Assembly (NCBI RefSeq): GCF_000278135.1
Contig: NZ_JH725024.1
Coordinates: 140,434-204,433 of the forward strand
Direction of reading: 5' to 3'
DNA: 64,000 bases
DNA from: Candidatus Bartonella washoeensis Sb944nv
Lineage (GTDB): Bacteria > Pseudomonadota > Alphaproteobacteria > Rhizobiales > Rhizobiaceae
The notes beneath the pieces are model-generated. The model saw only the letters and a list, made by a program, of their open reading frames with translations, did no database searches and was not told the origin of the DNA. The position numbers and the translations under genes were made by a program. This document shows, in pieces, positions 9,185-20,766 of the stretch. Every line of letters begins with the position of its first letter. Position 1 is the stretch's first letter.

Positions 9185-10205
9185 TTAGCGTACCCGTAAA
9201 GCAAAAATTACCGTTGTAACAAAAAGCACACAAAATCTTCCCACAAAAGAAGCACCAGAAAAATGAAATACCATGTCTTCATGTGTAAATTGTTCGGAAA
9301 GAAACATCTAAAAAATGGGACTAAATATCAAACTCAATGCAATAACAGATGTCATCGCTCCCTGCAATTTTCCTTGTGCACTTGCCGATACCTCTGTTGA
9401 AGCAATAGCGTGCATAGGTGCATAAAGAGATATTCAAGCATGGTACACGCAAAAAACAGATAAACCATCCAACATTGTATTGCAAATGTGTAGCAAACAA
9501 TGCAAACAAGAGTCCCAACATCGCAATATACCAATTGCTCCATCGCTTAGAAAAATAAGGCAGAATAAGAGTGATTACAATAATCTGTCCTATCCCGAAA
9601 ATATTATAAGATAATCCTATAAACAACGTGCTCCAATCATAGCGTTCTTTAGCAATGAATACCCAAACGCTTGGCCATACAGATTCCGCAAGCCAATAAA
9701 GAAAAAAACAATAACATTCAAAGAGCTTTTGGATATTGTCTGAGTTGCAAAAGAGCACCTAAAGAATTTGCACGTTTAATATCAAAGGAGTAGCCTATTG
9801 CACATAGGAAGCGTTTCTGTAAGCATAACCCACGCAAAAATGGAATTAATGAGTGAAAAACCAGCCGCAAAATAAAAAAGACACCCAGTAAGCAATATAG
9901 AATAGCTCCATGTATAGCCAATATAAGATTATAAAGAGTAAAACTGATAAGAGAGATAAGCAAAATAGGACGTCGACCATAACGGTCAGAGAGATTGCCA
10001 ATGACTGGAGCAAATAAAAATTGCATTGCTGAATAAAGCTATAAATAATCTTCATCCTTCCCCAGAAGCCTTACTGATATCCTTTCCTATCAACTGGGCA
10101 AAATAGGACTAATGATTGCAATACCGATAATATCCAAAACAAAGTAATAAAAAATAAAATAAGCCTATGATGGATAAATTTTTAATCGAGTTTTTGATTA
10201 TTCAT
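9185..10205 (-). pseudogene. TetA-like major facilitator transporter, decayed
   Basis: Minus-strand pieces match the 12-TM drug:H+ antiporter family in order but in changing frames. Near the start (ATG at 10203-10205) a fragment reads VLDIIGIAIISPILPQLIG. Next is the hallmark loop FAPVIGNLSDRYGRRPILLISL. Then come ESVWPSVWVFIAKERYDWS and FGIGQIIVITLILPYFSKRW, and finally GKLQGAMTSVIALS-like and VTTVIFALRVR at the end. At least three frameshifts or stops interrupt it and parts of TM3-6 are lost. It lies just after carA in the opposite orientation. The former substrate cannot be told; similarity to tetracycline exporters does not show that resistance was its role. Confidence 0.85.
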
Positions 10206-10763
10206 AGCACGCAAATTATTTTTCCTACAATTTTTAAACTCTACCTGCTATTAACAAATGCTACGTAACATAACTTATTCTCACAAAAACTATAACGAAA
10301 GTGAAAACTTTAAAAAAAACAGCAAAATATCACAAATCGTCATTTTACCAGACACACAACACTGTACATAATTTTGTAAAGAATGATGATTTTTAAGGAG
10401 TCATTTTAAATGCATTAAATGAAATAAAATTTTATCATAAAAATTCGCCTGTATCTCACTTCATATCAAAATATTTATTTGCAAGTATAATATAGTATAT
10501 AAAATATTATAACGTAATTAAAAAATAATAATATTTAAAATAATATATATTTATTTAACATAAATTAATAATTAATTTATAAAAAAAATCATAAAAAATT
10601 ATAATTAGCTATTTAAAAATAAAAATTAAAAAAATAATTTTTATGCTGTAATTCTAAAAAACATTTAAATCATACGCAATCTGTATAAATTTAGAAAACA
10701 ATTATGAATATATCTATTTATACTATATTTATTATATGCTAAAATAAAATCAATGACAATCTG
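10206..10763. other. Very AT-rich intergenic stretch
   Basis: From about 10480 to 10740 the sequence is almost only A and T, with repeated AAATAAT/TTTAAAT-like strings. It contains no plausible coding frame. It lies directly upstream of the DUF1460 lipoprotein gene and is far more AT-rich than the rest of the window. Such tracts are often curved and often accompany acquired genes. Confidence 0.6.
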
Positions 10764-10811
10764 GTGAGCGCGGAAAATATCACTAATTATCAATTCAAAA
10801 ATGGTGAAAAA

Positions 10812-11651
10812 ATGCGAAAAATATTTCAAGTAATTTTAATCTCAGCGTTGATTACAGGATGTGATTTCCAAAATTCTGATGTAAGCAAGGATACTTCAGA
10901 AAACCAAATGGAAACGCAACAAACAGCCAAAGTAAATTTAGATCCATATACTTCAGATAAACTGAACACTATTCTTAAAGAACGCTCCAAAATCAGTGAT
11001 CCAGAGATAGGAAAAATGATTGGCTTGCTTTCTGAAGCTTTTTTAGGGACACCTTACCAAGCGAATATGCTACAGGGCTCAGAAAATACACCAGAAAAAC
11101 TTATAATCGACTTTAGAGGTCTAGATTGTTTCACTTATCTGGACTACGTTGAAGCATTACGAAAATCAACATCGCAAACAGAATTCATAAAGAATGTCAT
11201 CCGGACGCGCTATGTTGATGGTAAGGTTAGCTTTTTAAATCGAAAGCATTTTTTTACCGACTGGGCTTATAGAGAATATAAACTCGCCGATGACATCACT
11301 GCACAAATAAGTGCCAATGCAGTGAACACTGAAAAATATCTCAATAAAAAAGCTGATGGCGGAAACTACCTTCCTGGACTACCAATTGTTAAACGCAATA
11401 TAACTTATATTCCAAGTAGTGTTATTAACGAAGAAGTTATAAGCCGTTTACAATCTGGTGATTTCATCGGTATTTATACCAAACTTCCTGGATTGGATGT
11501 AACCCATGTAGGCTTCTTTATCATGACAGATAAGGGCCCTATGTTACGGAATGCTTCTTCACTAAAGGAGAATGAAAAAGTAGTGGATTCTCCTTTTATG
11601 GATTATGTAGCAAAAACACCAGGAATTATTGTTTTAAGAGCCTCTCAATAA
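10812..11651 (+). CDS. DUF1460 lipoprotein (papain-like/NlpC-type fold, probable cell-wall amidase)
   Basis: A 279-residue lipoprotein. Starting at the ATG at 10812, the signal peptide MRKIFQVILISALITGC gives a lipobox with Cys17; the open frame reaches back to a GTG at 10764 but the extra residues would spoil the signal. The mature part matches the DUF1460 family. A cysteine in FRGLDCFTYLDYVEAL (Cys106) and a histidine in DVTHVGFFI (His232) are placed as in NlpC/P60-like cysteine peptidases. Related proteins have been described as acting on peptidoglycan amide bonds, but substrate and activity here are inferred. It should be anchored in an envelope membrane. An extremely AT-rich region precedes it, and a GC-rich hairpin follows the stop. 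Confidence 0.8.
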   Translation: MRKIFQVILISALITGCDFQNSDVSKDTSENQMETQQTAKVNLDPYTSDKLNTILKERSKISDPEIGKMIGLLSEAFLGTPYQANMLQGSENTPEKLIIDFRGLDCFTYLDYVEALRKSTSQTEFIKNVIRTRYVDGKVSFLNRKHFFTDWAYREYKLADDITAQISANAVNTEKYLNKKADGGNYLPGLPIVKRNITYIPSSVINEEVISRLQSGDFIGIYTKLPGLDVTHVGFFIMTDKGPMLRNASSLKENEKVVDSPFMDYVAKTPGIIVLRASQ

Positions 11652-11658
11652 CCTAATG

Positions 11659-11676
11659 GGGACAGAAATGTCCCCT
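11659..11676 (+). terminator. Hairpin after the DUF1460 gene
   Basis: GGGGACA-GAAA-TGTCCCC forms a perfect 7-bp stem 7 bases after the stop codon. No T-run follows, so termination would be weak or factor-assisted; it may instead protect the 3' end. Confidence 0.45.
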
Positions 11677-12325
11677 ACATTACCAATATATATTCAAATA
11701 AACACTTAAGTTATCAAGAAAAATATCAAAATCCGTGTAAGCTATAAAGATATAATATATCATTTCACGTTTTTAATCAAAACCTTGAATAATCTTAATC
11801 TAGCTTTGTACAGTGATAGAACAGCAGATTCAGTATCAATAATTCTTTTTTACCATTATCAAATTATGAACAGAATAGAAAAATCTATTCACAACTTTGA
11901 TTAAATTTTTTATTACAATCCATAGAAATGAAGCATTATCACGCAAGAAAAAGTAGAAAAGATTATATAAAAAAACTGACCATGACAAACAGTGTAATAA
12001 TGACAAGCGTATTATAGCCACAATTGATTTCACTCTACAAAATTCCACCTGTCCTTAAACAACTGTTATGTTTCATTACCTATGATAACCTTCAATATCC
12101 TGACTTTTCCTCTTATGTATCCTTAGTAAAGATGATACTCTCGCCCTCATATAAAATTAACCATAACAAAAAAAAATATATCTTTAATTTTATGAAAAAA
12201 AGCATGGAAAAGACATTTTAGGACTTACTTTCTTTATCACTTAACTTATAAAACGATTTTGGCCTCAAAATTTAAATATTCTGCCTGCCGCAATCGCGCC
12301 CAGATATTTGCTATAGGAAAAAACC
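11677..12325. other. Gap upstream of carB
   Basis: About 650 AT-rich bases without a convincing gene. It must hold the carB promoter. AGGAAAAAACC just before 12326 is the only clear signal, serving as carB's RBS. Confidence 0.5.
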
Positions 12326-15300
12326 ATGCCAAAACGCACAGATATAAAGTCCATTCTTATCATTGGAGCAGGACCTATTATTATTGGTCAGGCATGTGAA
12401 TTTGACTATTCAGGCACACAAGCCTGCAAAGCATTAAAAGAAGAAGGCTACCGAATTATTCTGGTTAACTCTAATCCTGCCACCATTATGACGGATCCAG
12501 ATTTAGCTGATGCCACGTATATTGAACCCATCACTCCTGAAATAGTTGCCCAAATTATTGCCCATGAACGTCCTGACGCCCTTTTACCAACTATGGGAGG
12601 ACAGACAGCACTCAATACTGCTTTATCATTAAAACGTATGGGAATTTTAGACCGCTATCATGTGGAAATGATAGGCGCAAATGCCGATGCTATTGATAAA
12701 GCTGAAGATCGCGCCTTGTTTCGCCAAGCAATGGCAAAAATCGGTTTAGAAACACCACGTTCTATGTTAGCCAATGCAACTGAACTCAAAGAAGAAAATC
12801 GTCGACTACACGCAAAAACACGTGATGAACTGAAAGCTAAACTTTACGGCAATGCCCTTGAAAAAGCACTAGAAAAACTTGAACAAGATTGGCATCAAAC
12901 AGAAGCAGACCGTAAACAACATTATATTGCACATGCTACTGCAAAAGCAGTTCAAGCTCTTGATATTATTGGACTTCCAGCCATTATCCGTCCTTCATTC
13001 ACACTTGGTGGTACAGGTGGTGGAATTGCTTATAATCGCTCTGAGTTTTATGAAATTATTGAACGCGGACTTGAAGCTTCACCCACAACAGAAGTTTTGA
13101 TTGAAGAAAGTGTTTTGGGGTGGAAAGAATATGAAATGGAAGTTGTCCGCGATAAAAATGACAACTGTATCATTGTTTGTTCCATTGAAAATATTGATCC
13201 TATGGGGATCCATACAGGCGATTCTATCACCGTAGCTCCTGCCCTTACCTTAACCGACAAAGAATATCAACGTATGCGTAATGCTTCGATTGCTGTCCTG
13301 CGTGAAATTGGCGTTGAAACTGGTGGCTCTAATGTACAGTTTGCCGTCAATCCTGAAAATGGCCGCCTTATTGTTATTGAAATGAATCCGCGTGTTTCGC
13401 GTTCTTCAGCGCTTGCGTCAAAAGCAACAGGTTTCCCAATTGCCAAAGTAGCAGCTAAATTGGCAGTTGGCTATACACTTGATGAGTTAAAAAATGATAT
13501 CACTGGCGGTGCAACACCAGCATCATTTGAGCCTTCTATTGACTATATTGTCACCAAAATTCCTCGTTTTGCCTTTGAAAAGTTTCCCGGTTCTTCACCT
13601 GTTTTAACAACAGCAATGAAATCTGTAGGAGAGGTTATGGCAATCGGTCGTACTTTTCAAGAATCACTGCAAAAAGCGCTTCGTGGACTTGAAACGGGTC
13701 TTACCGGTCTTGATGAAATTGTCGTTCCTCAACATGCTGAAGGTGATGAGAAAAATTCTATACGCTCTGCCATTGCAATACCAAGCCCTGACCGTCTGCG
13801 TTACATAGCCCAGGCAATGCGCGAGGGTTTACCTTTAAAAGAAATTCACCAAATCAGCAAAATTGATCCATGGTTCTTGGAACAAATAGCTTCTATCATT
13901 GAGATGGAGCAGCGTATCCGCACCCATGGATTACCTCAAGACGCAGATAATCTGCGCATGTTGAAAGCTATGGGCTTTTCGGATGCGCGATTAGCCACTC
14001 TTACTGGACAAGAGCCCGATGATATTGCTGCTTTGCGCAAAGCACTCAATGTCAAGCATGTTTTCAAACGTATCGACACTTGTGCAGCTGAATTTTCTTC
14101 ACCTACAGCGTATATGTATTCAACCTATGAAGTCCCCTTCGCCGGCGTAGCATACTCGGAGACACAAGTTTCTGAACGCAAAAAAATTGTTATTTTAGGT
14201 GGCGGTCCAAACCGTATCGGACAAGGTATTGAATTTGATTATTGTTGTTGCCATGCTGCATTTGCACTACGTGATGCAGGCTTTGAAGCCATTATGATTA
14301 ACTGCAATCCTGAAACAGTTTCGACTGATTATGATACATCTGATCGTCTTTATTTTGAATCTTTAACAACAGAAGATGTTCTCGCTATTTTAGAAACAGA
14401 ACAGGAAAAAGGCGAATTGGTTGGAGTCATTGTCCAATTTGGCGGACAAACACCACTAAAACTAGCAAGTGCATTAGAAAAACACAAAATCCCCATCTTA
14501 GGAACTTCACCTGATGCCATTGATCTGGCAGAAGATAGAGACCGTTTTCAAAAATTATTGTTCAAACTTAACTTAACACAACCTCAAAACGGTATTGCCC
14601 ATTCAGTAGAACAAGCCCGTCTCATCGCCCATGAACTTGGGTTCCCATTGGTTGTTCGACCTTCTTATGTTTTAGGAGGACGTGCTATGCAAATTATCCG
14701 CGATGAGCGTAGCTTGCAAAATTATTTGCTTGAGAGTGTTCCTGAATTAGTAACAGAAGAGATCAAAGCCCGTTATCCCAATGACAAGACGGGGCAGATT
14801 AATACATTGCTTGGTAAAAATCCACTTTTATTTGATACTTATCTGACAGAAGCAATTGAAGTTGATGTTGACTGTCTATGTGATGGGAAAGAAACATTGA
14901 TCGTTGGCATTATGGAACATATTGAAGAAGCAGGGATCCACTCTGGCGATTCGGCGTGTTCTTTACCTGTGCACACACTTTCAGATAAATTAGTCATTGA
15001 ATTAGAGCGTCAAACTAAAGCGTTGGCACAAGCACTTCATGTTCGTGGTCTTATGAATGTACAATATGCCATTAAAGATGACACAATTTATGTCTTAGAA
15101 GTTAACCCTCGTGCTTCACGTACGGTTCCGTTCGTTGCAAAAACAATTGGTCGCCCTATTGCTAAAATGGCTGCACGTATTATGGCAGGAGAAACTCTCC
15201 AAAGTGCTCTCCAAGCTTATGGTGGATTACCCTCTCCACAACCTAAACAACATATCGCTGTTAAGGAAGCTGTTTTTCCTTTTACTCGTTTTCTGGGTGT

Positions 15301-15811
15301 TGATACACTTCTTGGTCCAGAAATGCGTTCAACCGGAGAGGTTATGGGACTTGATTATGAATTTGCACTTGCTTTTGCAAAAGCCCAACTTGGAGCCGGT
15401 GTTGAACTTCCAAAGGAGGGAACTTTGTTCGTTTCTGTGAGAGATGAGGACAAAAAACGCATTTTAAATCCCGTAAAATGTTTAGCTAAGCTTGGTTTTT
15501 CTGTTTTAGCAACAAGCGGAACACAGAAATTCCTTTCCGAACATAATGTTAAGGCAGAAAAAATCAATAAAGTGTTAGAAGGACATCCCCATATTGAAGA
15601 TGCTATTCGTAATCGGCAAATTCAATTGATTTTTAATACAACAAACACTGCCAGTGCCATCTCGGACTCCAAATCATTACGCCATGCAGCACTCATGCAA
15701 AAAGTTCCCTATTATACAACAATAGCAGGAGCTGAATCCGTAGTACAGTCCATAGAAGCACTTACAAAAAAGTGCCTTAAAGTGCGCCCATTGCAAAGCT
15801 ATTTTACTTAA
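12326..15811 (+). CDS. carB: Carbamoyl-phosphate synthase large subunit
   Basis: CarB uses two ATP, bicarbonate and ammonia channelled from CarA to form carbamoyl phosphate. At 1161 residues it is longer than the enteric protein (~1073), as is usual in rhizobia. An insertion with many Lys and Glu residues sits near positions 150-200, before [18 protein letters not shown]. The duplicated architecture is clear. The two synthetase halves begin with [23 protein letters not shown] and [23 protein letters not shown]-grasp motifs include [18 protein letters not shown] and [18 protein letters not shown], and a C-terminal MGS-like allosteric domain contains [13 protein letters not shown]. The frame is intact. 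RBS AGGAAAA precedes the ATG. Confidence 0.98.
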   Translation: MPKRTDIKSILIIGAGPIIIGQACEFDYSGTQACKALKEEGYRIILVNSNPATIMTDPDLADATYIEPITPEIVAQIIAHERPDALLPTMGGQTALNTALSLKRMGILDRYHVEMIGANADAIDKAEDRALFRQAMAKIGLETPRSMLANATELKEENRRLHAKTRDELKAKLYGNALEKALEKLEQDWHQTEADRKQHYIAHATAKAVQALDIIGLPAIIRPSFTLGGTGGGIAYNRSEFYEIIERGLEASPTTEVLIEESVLGWKEYEMEVVRDKNDNCIIVCSIENIDPMGIHTGDSITVAPALTLTDKEYQRMRNASIAVLREIGVETGGSNVQFAVNPENGRLIVIEMNPRVSRSSALASKATGFPIAKVAAKLAVGYTLDELKNDITGGATPASFEPSIDYIVTKIPRFAFEKFPGSSPVLTTAMKSVGEVMAIGRTFQESLQKALRGLETGLTGLDEIVVPQHAEGDEKNSIRSAIAIPSPDRLRYIAQAMREGLPLKEIHQISKIDPWFLEQIASIIEMEQRIRTHGLPQDADNLRMLKAMGFSDARLATLTGQEPDDIAALRKALNVKHVFKRIDTCAAEFSSPTAYMYSTYEVPFAGVAYSETQVSERKKIVILGGGPNRIGQGIEFDYCCCHAAFALRDAGFEAIMINCNPETVSTDYDTSDRLYFESLTTEDVLAILETEQEKGELVGVIVQFGGQTPLKLASALEKHKIPILGTSPDAIDLAEDRDRFQKLLFKLNLTQPQNGIAHSVEQARLIAHELGFPLVVRPSYVLGGRAMQIIRDERSLQNYLLESVPELVTEEIKARYPNDKTGQINTLLGKNPLLFDTYLTEAIEVDVDCLCDGKETLIVGIMEHIEEAGIHSGDSACSLPVHTLSDKLVIELERQTKALAQALHVRGLMNVQYAIKDDTIYVLEVNPRASRTVPFVAKTIGRPIAKMAARIMAGETLQSALQAYGGLPSPQPKQHIAVKEAVFPFTRFLGVDTLLGPEMRSTGEVMGLDYEFALAFAKAQLGAGVELPKEGTLFVSVRDEDKKRILNPVKCLAKLGFSVLATSGTQKFLSEHNVKAEKINKVLEGHPHIEDAIRNRQIQLIFNTTNTASAISDSKSLRHAALMQKVPYYTTIAGAESVVQSIEALTKKCLKVRPLQSYFT

Positions 15812-16063
15812 AAATTTTTTACTTCACCACAAACTATGCGCTCCTCAATATTCTTTATCCGTCTTTGTATAAAAATAGCGATTAAGACTTGTTTTTTATC
15901 CGAAAGACCTTTATATGAGCTTTATCGAACTTTTGGTTAAGTGACTTTCTTTCCTGTGCGATCTGCACGTCTGACAAAACTTCTCCCACCTAATTTCGAT
16001 CTAAAACCGTATTGAGGGCTTTTGGCTTCAATACACAATATTATATATTCTAAGGAGTTTCCT

Positions 16064-16273
16064 ATGTCTACAGGAACAGTTAAGTGGTTTAATACAACAA
16101 AAGGTTTCGGATTTATTCAGCCTAGCGATGGGAGTGCGGATGTATTTGTACATATTTCCGCTGTTGAGCGTGCTGGTTTAAACAATCTCAATGAAGGCCA
16201 AAAAGTCTCTTATGACGTTCTTCAAGATCGTCGTTCAGGAAAATCTGCTGCTGGCAACCTTGCAGCCCTTTAA
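16064..16273 (+). CDS. cspA: Cold-shock domain protein (CspA family)
   Basis: A 69-residue single-domain RNA chaperone. MSTGTVKWFNTTKGFGFIQPSDG contains RNP1 (KGFGFI) and DVFVHISAV contains RNP2 (VFVHI). These aromatic motifs bind single-stranded nucleic acid and melt RNA structure. The start at 16064 has the strong RBS TAAGGAG; an upstream in-frame start at 16022 has none. A good intrinsic terminator follows, so the gene is probably monocistronic. Which csp paralogue this is cannot be decided, and cold induction is not proven. Confidence 0.95.
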   Translation: MSTGTVKWFNTTKGFGFIQPSDGSADVFVHISAVERAGLNNLNEGQKVSYDVLQDRRSGKSAAGNLAAL

Positions 16274-16300
16274 TTTTTTAAGTTCTGCTAGATTTTATTT

Positions 16301-16334
16301 AAAAATCCTCATCTACAAAAGTGGGGATTTTTTT
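16301..16334 (+). terminator. Rho-independent terminator of cspA
   Basis: AAAAATCCTC pairs with GGGGATTTTT across a 12-base loop and runs into eight or more T residues. It lies 28 bases after the cspA stop. Confidence 0.85.
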
Positions 16335-16602
16335 GTTTTTAACATTAATAAAAGCAGAATTTACCTTTATCAAAGTATTGACTATCCTCTTATAATTATA
16401 AAAATGCACCTGATCCTCTCTTTAAATCTTTTTATAAATATAAAGAACAGCTTCCTTGTAAAAACCTAAAAAAAAATACCAAAATCAAATCTGTGTCTAA
16501 AACAAAATTTTCAAAGAGTTTGTCTGCAATTTTTTATTGCATACAACATAATCTCTTATAGAATACCCTCAAATTAAAAATCATTTGCTTATTTCACTAT
16601 AA

Positions 16603-17817
<1,215 letters not shown>

Positions 17818-18406
17818 AATTCTAAGCATCATCTATTGCTATAATTTCGTTGCCGCAGTGCACCTAAGAGATTTTCGGACACCAGGTTAATGGCATAAAT
17901 AAATGGCTTCTGTAAAAAGTGTGTATGAGAAAAAATGCATAGCAATATATACCATGAAAAAAATCAAAAAATTTTTAGATACTCTATTCAAACAGACAAA
18001 GCACAACGAATCTTAGAGATAATATTTACATGAAGCACATCTCTATCTTCTTTAGTATATTGAAATCTATATCCTTGGCTGTCTTAACTCTATGACTAAA
18101 AAATGACTCTTTTCCAATTTTATAGTCACATTAAATGACTATCATCAAAGCCATATGTTACATGCTCGTAAGGCTTGTACTTCTCAATTAAATTTGCGAT
18201 GCTAAATAAAATCTCATGCTTATAAAGACTATGTTTCCCCGTAAACCCCTTTCAGTTCACAACGGCTATTATAATCTATAATCCTAATATTCTGCAAAAC
18301 TTCTCACCACCTATTGGTGTGTGTATCAAAAATTAGGACATCCCTTTTGATTTTTTTCTTATGATCTTTCAATATACCCAATTTTCAAACATTATTTCAG
18401 CTTACC
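17818..18406. other. Gap after aatA
   Basis: About 590 AT-rich bases with frequent stops in all frames. No gene or terminator for aatA was recognised. Its right border is the T-tract of the minus-strand sRNA terminator. Confidence 0.5.
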
Positions 18407-18433
18407 AAAAAAAAGCCGGACAAATTGTCCGGC
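18407..18433 (-). terminator. Strong intrinsic terminator, minus strand
   Basis: GCCGGACAAATTGTCCGGC (18415-18433) is a perfect inverted repeat. On the minus strand it is followed by eight T residues (A-run at 18407-18414). It ends either the lsrB transcript or the sRNA proposed here. Confidence 0.9.
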
Positions 18434-18535
18434 AAATTTGGAAAACCTTCAGAGATAAAATCAATCTGAAAGATCTTCGTAAGGGAACACTCAAGAAAAT
18501 GCAATGGGAGACACATAATCAAGAGATATTGTTTT
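18407..18535 (-). ncRNA. Candidate AbcR/alpha-r15-type sRNA downstream of lsrB/vtlR
   Basis: Read on the minus strand, this interval ends in a textbook terminator (18407-18433). Before it is a second hairpin, TCAGA-loop-TCTGA (18446-18472). Ahead of that are two exposed pyrimidine motifs that could pair with Shine-Dalgarno sequences: TCTCCCATTGC (18501-18511) and GTTCCCTT (18481-18488). Two CUCCC/UUCCC-type single-stranded motifs followed by a strong 3' terminator are the layout of the AbcR sRNAs, which in rhizobia and Brucella lie beside the VtlR/LsrB LysR gene and repress ABC-transporter mRNAs. That neighbour is present here. The 5' end is uncertain; a weak -10 (TATAAA) lies near 18542. The identification is inference from context and structure. 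Confidence 0.5.
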
Positions 18536-18617
18536 ATGTCATTTTATAAGAAGAAGCACAATAAAGACTTAAGCGGATCTGCTATGCAGTAAAAACATAG
18601 CTTAAACTATCACATCA

Positions 18618-19523
18618 CTAAAAAGACCACTGACGTGCTTTCAAAAAAATATAATCTCGAAAAGCATTCAGCTTTGCCAAATTTTTTAAAGCATAAGGAT
18701 AACAAAAAAAAGTATCGAAGGAAGGAATATCAACAATATCAGGAAAAAGACGCACAAGGCGCTCATCATTATCTACGATATAATCAGGAAGCACAGCAAT
18801 ACCCAGATCACGCATAAGCGCATTCTTGATTGAAATAATATTATTAATTCGTAGTACTGAAGTGCGTAAAGATCCATCACTTCTACCAGCCTTTTCCAAC
18901 CAATTTAAACCAGACAAATAAGATGGAACAGGTTCACCAAACGAAATAATACGGTGTGCATCCAGCTCAGATATTTTTTCTGGTTTGCCATAATTTGCAA
19001 TATAATTTTCCGAAGCATAAACATGCATATGAATTGTAAAGAGTTTTCTTTGTATAAGATCAGGCTGTTGAGGTTGATGTAAACGCACAGCACAGTCTGC
19101 ATGACGCATTGTCAGATCAAGTTCTTCATCATCAAGCAAGAGTTGAACCCGCATATCAGGATAAAGACTTAAGAATTCAGGCATACGCTCTGCAAGCCAT
19201 CCTGCCCCCATTCCGTAGGTTGATGTGACACGCAAATTCCCTGCCGGTTTTTCACGGCTTTCACTTAGCTGCGAGCGCGCACTTTCAAGCTTCATCAAAA
19301 CATCATGAGCTGTGCGATAAAGAATCTCACCCTGCTCTGTTAAAATCAACCCACGCGCATGACGCTGGAACAGGGATACACCAACATCCTGCTCTAAAGC
19401 TGAAACCTGTCGTGAAATTGCTGATTGGGATAAATGAAGCCTTTGCGCTGCATGCGTAAAAGAACCTGCTTCTGCAGCAGCATGAAAAACCCTTAACTTA
19501 TCCCAATCCAATGGTGATGTCAC
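18618..19523 (-). CDS. LysR-type regulator, LsrB/VtlR-like
   Basis: A 301-residue LysR-family transcription factor. The N-terminal winged HTH reads LDWDKLRVFHAAAEAGSFTHAAQRLHLSQSAISRQVSALEQDVG, followed by the linker helix and the ligand-sensing domain (from NLRVTSTYGMGAGWLAE). A gene of this type directly downstream of trxB is the hallmark of LsrB (Sinorhizobium) and VtlR (Brucella/Agrobacterium), regulators of redox response, envelope genes and AbcR sRNAs. It starts 35 bases after trxB on the same strand, so a trxB-lysR operon is likely. Cysteines, relevant to redox sensing in LsrB, occur around DCAVRLH and FFCYPY. Ortholog naming is inferred from synteny and sequence flavour. Confidence 0.85.
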   Translation of the reverse strand: MTSPLDWDKLRVFHAAAEAGSFTHAAQRLHLSQSAISRQVSALEQDVGVSLFQRHARGLILTEQGEILYRTAHDVLMKLESARSQLSESREKPAGNLRVTSTYGMGAGWLAERMPEFLSLYPDMRVQLLLDDEELDLTMRHADCAVRLHQPQQPDLIQRKLFTIHMHVYASENYIANYGKPEKISELDAHRIISFGEPVPSYLSGLNWLEKAGRSDGSLRTSVLRINNIISIKNALMRDLGIAVLPDYIVDNDERLVRLFPDIVDIPSFDTFFCYPYALKNLAKLNAFRDYIFLKARQWSF

Positions 19524-19558
19524 AATTTTGCCTCTAATTTATTTAACGTCTTGAGAGT

Positions 19559-20512
19559 TCATACCTGAAGATCTAAGAACCGTTCTGCCTCCAGTGCTGC
19601 CATACATCCCCTTCCCGCAGCTGTTACAGCTTGGCGGAATGTGTCATCCGCTACATCTCCTGCAGCAAAAACACCAGCAATGCTCGTTGCTGTTGAATCC
19701 GGCATCGTCCATAAATAGCCACCCGGTTTTTGTTTTAATTGCCCTTCAAACAAAGAAACAGCGGGATCGTGCCCGATGGCAATAAATATTCCATCTGCAT
19801 CCACCTTAATCTTTTGACCGGTTTTAACATTTTTAAGATGTGCACCTGTTACAACAGCTCCCTTTGAATCCTGAGCTGACAAACCAACAATTTCCTCTAC
19901 AACATGATCCCAAATAATGCGTACATTATTGCAAGCAAGCAACCTATCTTGCAAAATTTTTTCTGCTCGAAAATGATCTCGGCGGTGTACCACGCTAACA
20001 TTTTTAGCCAAATGCGACAAATAAAGAGCTTCTTCTACAGCTGTATTTCCACCCCCAACAACAATAACATCTTTACCACGATAAAAGAAGCCATCACATG
20101 TAGCGCAAGCAGAAACACCTCCCCCCATAAACGTCTGTTCACTCTCCAAACCAAGCCAGCGAGCCTGCGCCCCCGTTGCAATAATGAGCGCATCACAACA
20201 ATACTGCGTTCCTGAATCTCCGTATAAAATAAAAGGGCGCTTTGATAAATTAGCCTTTGTAATAATATCATAAACAATTTTCGTGCCCATATTTTCAGCC
20301 TGTTTTGCCATTTGTTCCATCAACCACGGCCCTTGAATTGGATCAGCAAAACCCGGATAATTTTCAACGTCAGTTGTAATCGTCAATTGTCCACCTTTCT
20401 GCAATCCAGTAATCAAAACCGGTTTGAGCATTCCCCTCGCCGCATAAACCGCCGCTGTATAACCAGCTGGACCAGAGCCAATAATAAGCAGGCGAACACG
20501 CGATTGTACCAT
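19559..20512 (-). CDS. trxB: Thioredoxin-disulfide reductase
   Basis: A 317-residue flavoenzyme that uses NADPH to reduce thioredoxin. The FAD-binding GSGPAGYTAAVYAAR lies at the N-terminus. The redox-active CATC is at Cys136/Cys139 in GGVSACATCDGFFYRGK, followed by the NADPH-binding GGGNTAVEEALYLS. The C-terminal FAD motif is GVFAAGDVADDTFRQAVTAAGRGCMAALEAE (given here in part). Length is normal for the low-molecular-weight class. It is cotranscribed with the LysR gene just downstream and divergent from trkH. Confidence 0.97.
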   Translation of the reverse strand: MVQSRVRLLIIGSGPAGYTAAVYAARGMLKPVLITGLQKGGQLTITTDVENYPGFADPIQGPWLMEQMAKQAENMGTKIVYDIITKANLSKRPFILYGDSGTQYCCDALIIATGAQARWLGLESEQTFMGGGVSACATCDGFFYRGKDVIVVGGGNTAVEEALYLSHLAKNVSVVHRRDHFRAEKILQDRLLACNNVRIIWDHVVEEIVGLSAQDSKGAVVTGAHLKNVKTGQKIKVDADGIFIAIGHDPAVSLFEGQLKQKPGGYLWTMPDSTATSIAGVFAAGDVADDTFRQAVTAAGRGCMAALEAERFLDLQV

Positions 20513-20766
20513 AGAATCCCTTTCATTTTTTATTACTTAATTATTCTATAAATTATAACGAAATGCAGCTTATAAAAAAAAGATTTTTCAACAGCCTAAA
20601 TTATGATGTATAAGTACTTCTTTTCGATTTTTGGGAAAAGGTTTGATTGCCAGTTCACCAAGGTGTGCTTCATGTAGAAATGAATCTTTATCCTATAAAG
20701 AGAGAAACGTAAATTATCATAAGCATAAAACCGTAACAAAAAGTGATACAAAGATAGGAAACAACC

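Noticed and set aside
9185-10205. Transporter relic as a functional tetracycline resistance gene
   Set aside because: Several frameshifts and missing helices rule out a working product.
18361-18549. Plus-strand open frame of 62 codons
   Set aside because: It runs through the perfect terminator hairpin and the proposed sRNA on the minus strand; there is no protein-like pattern.
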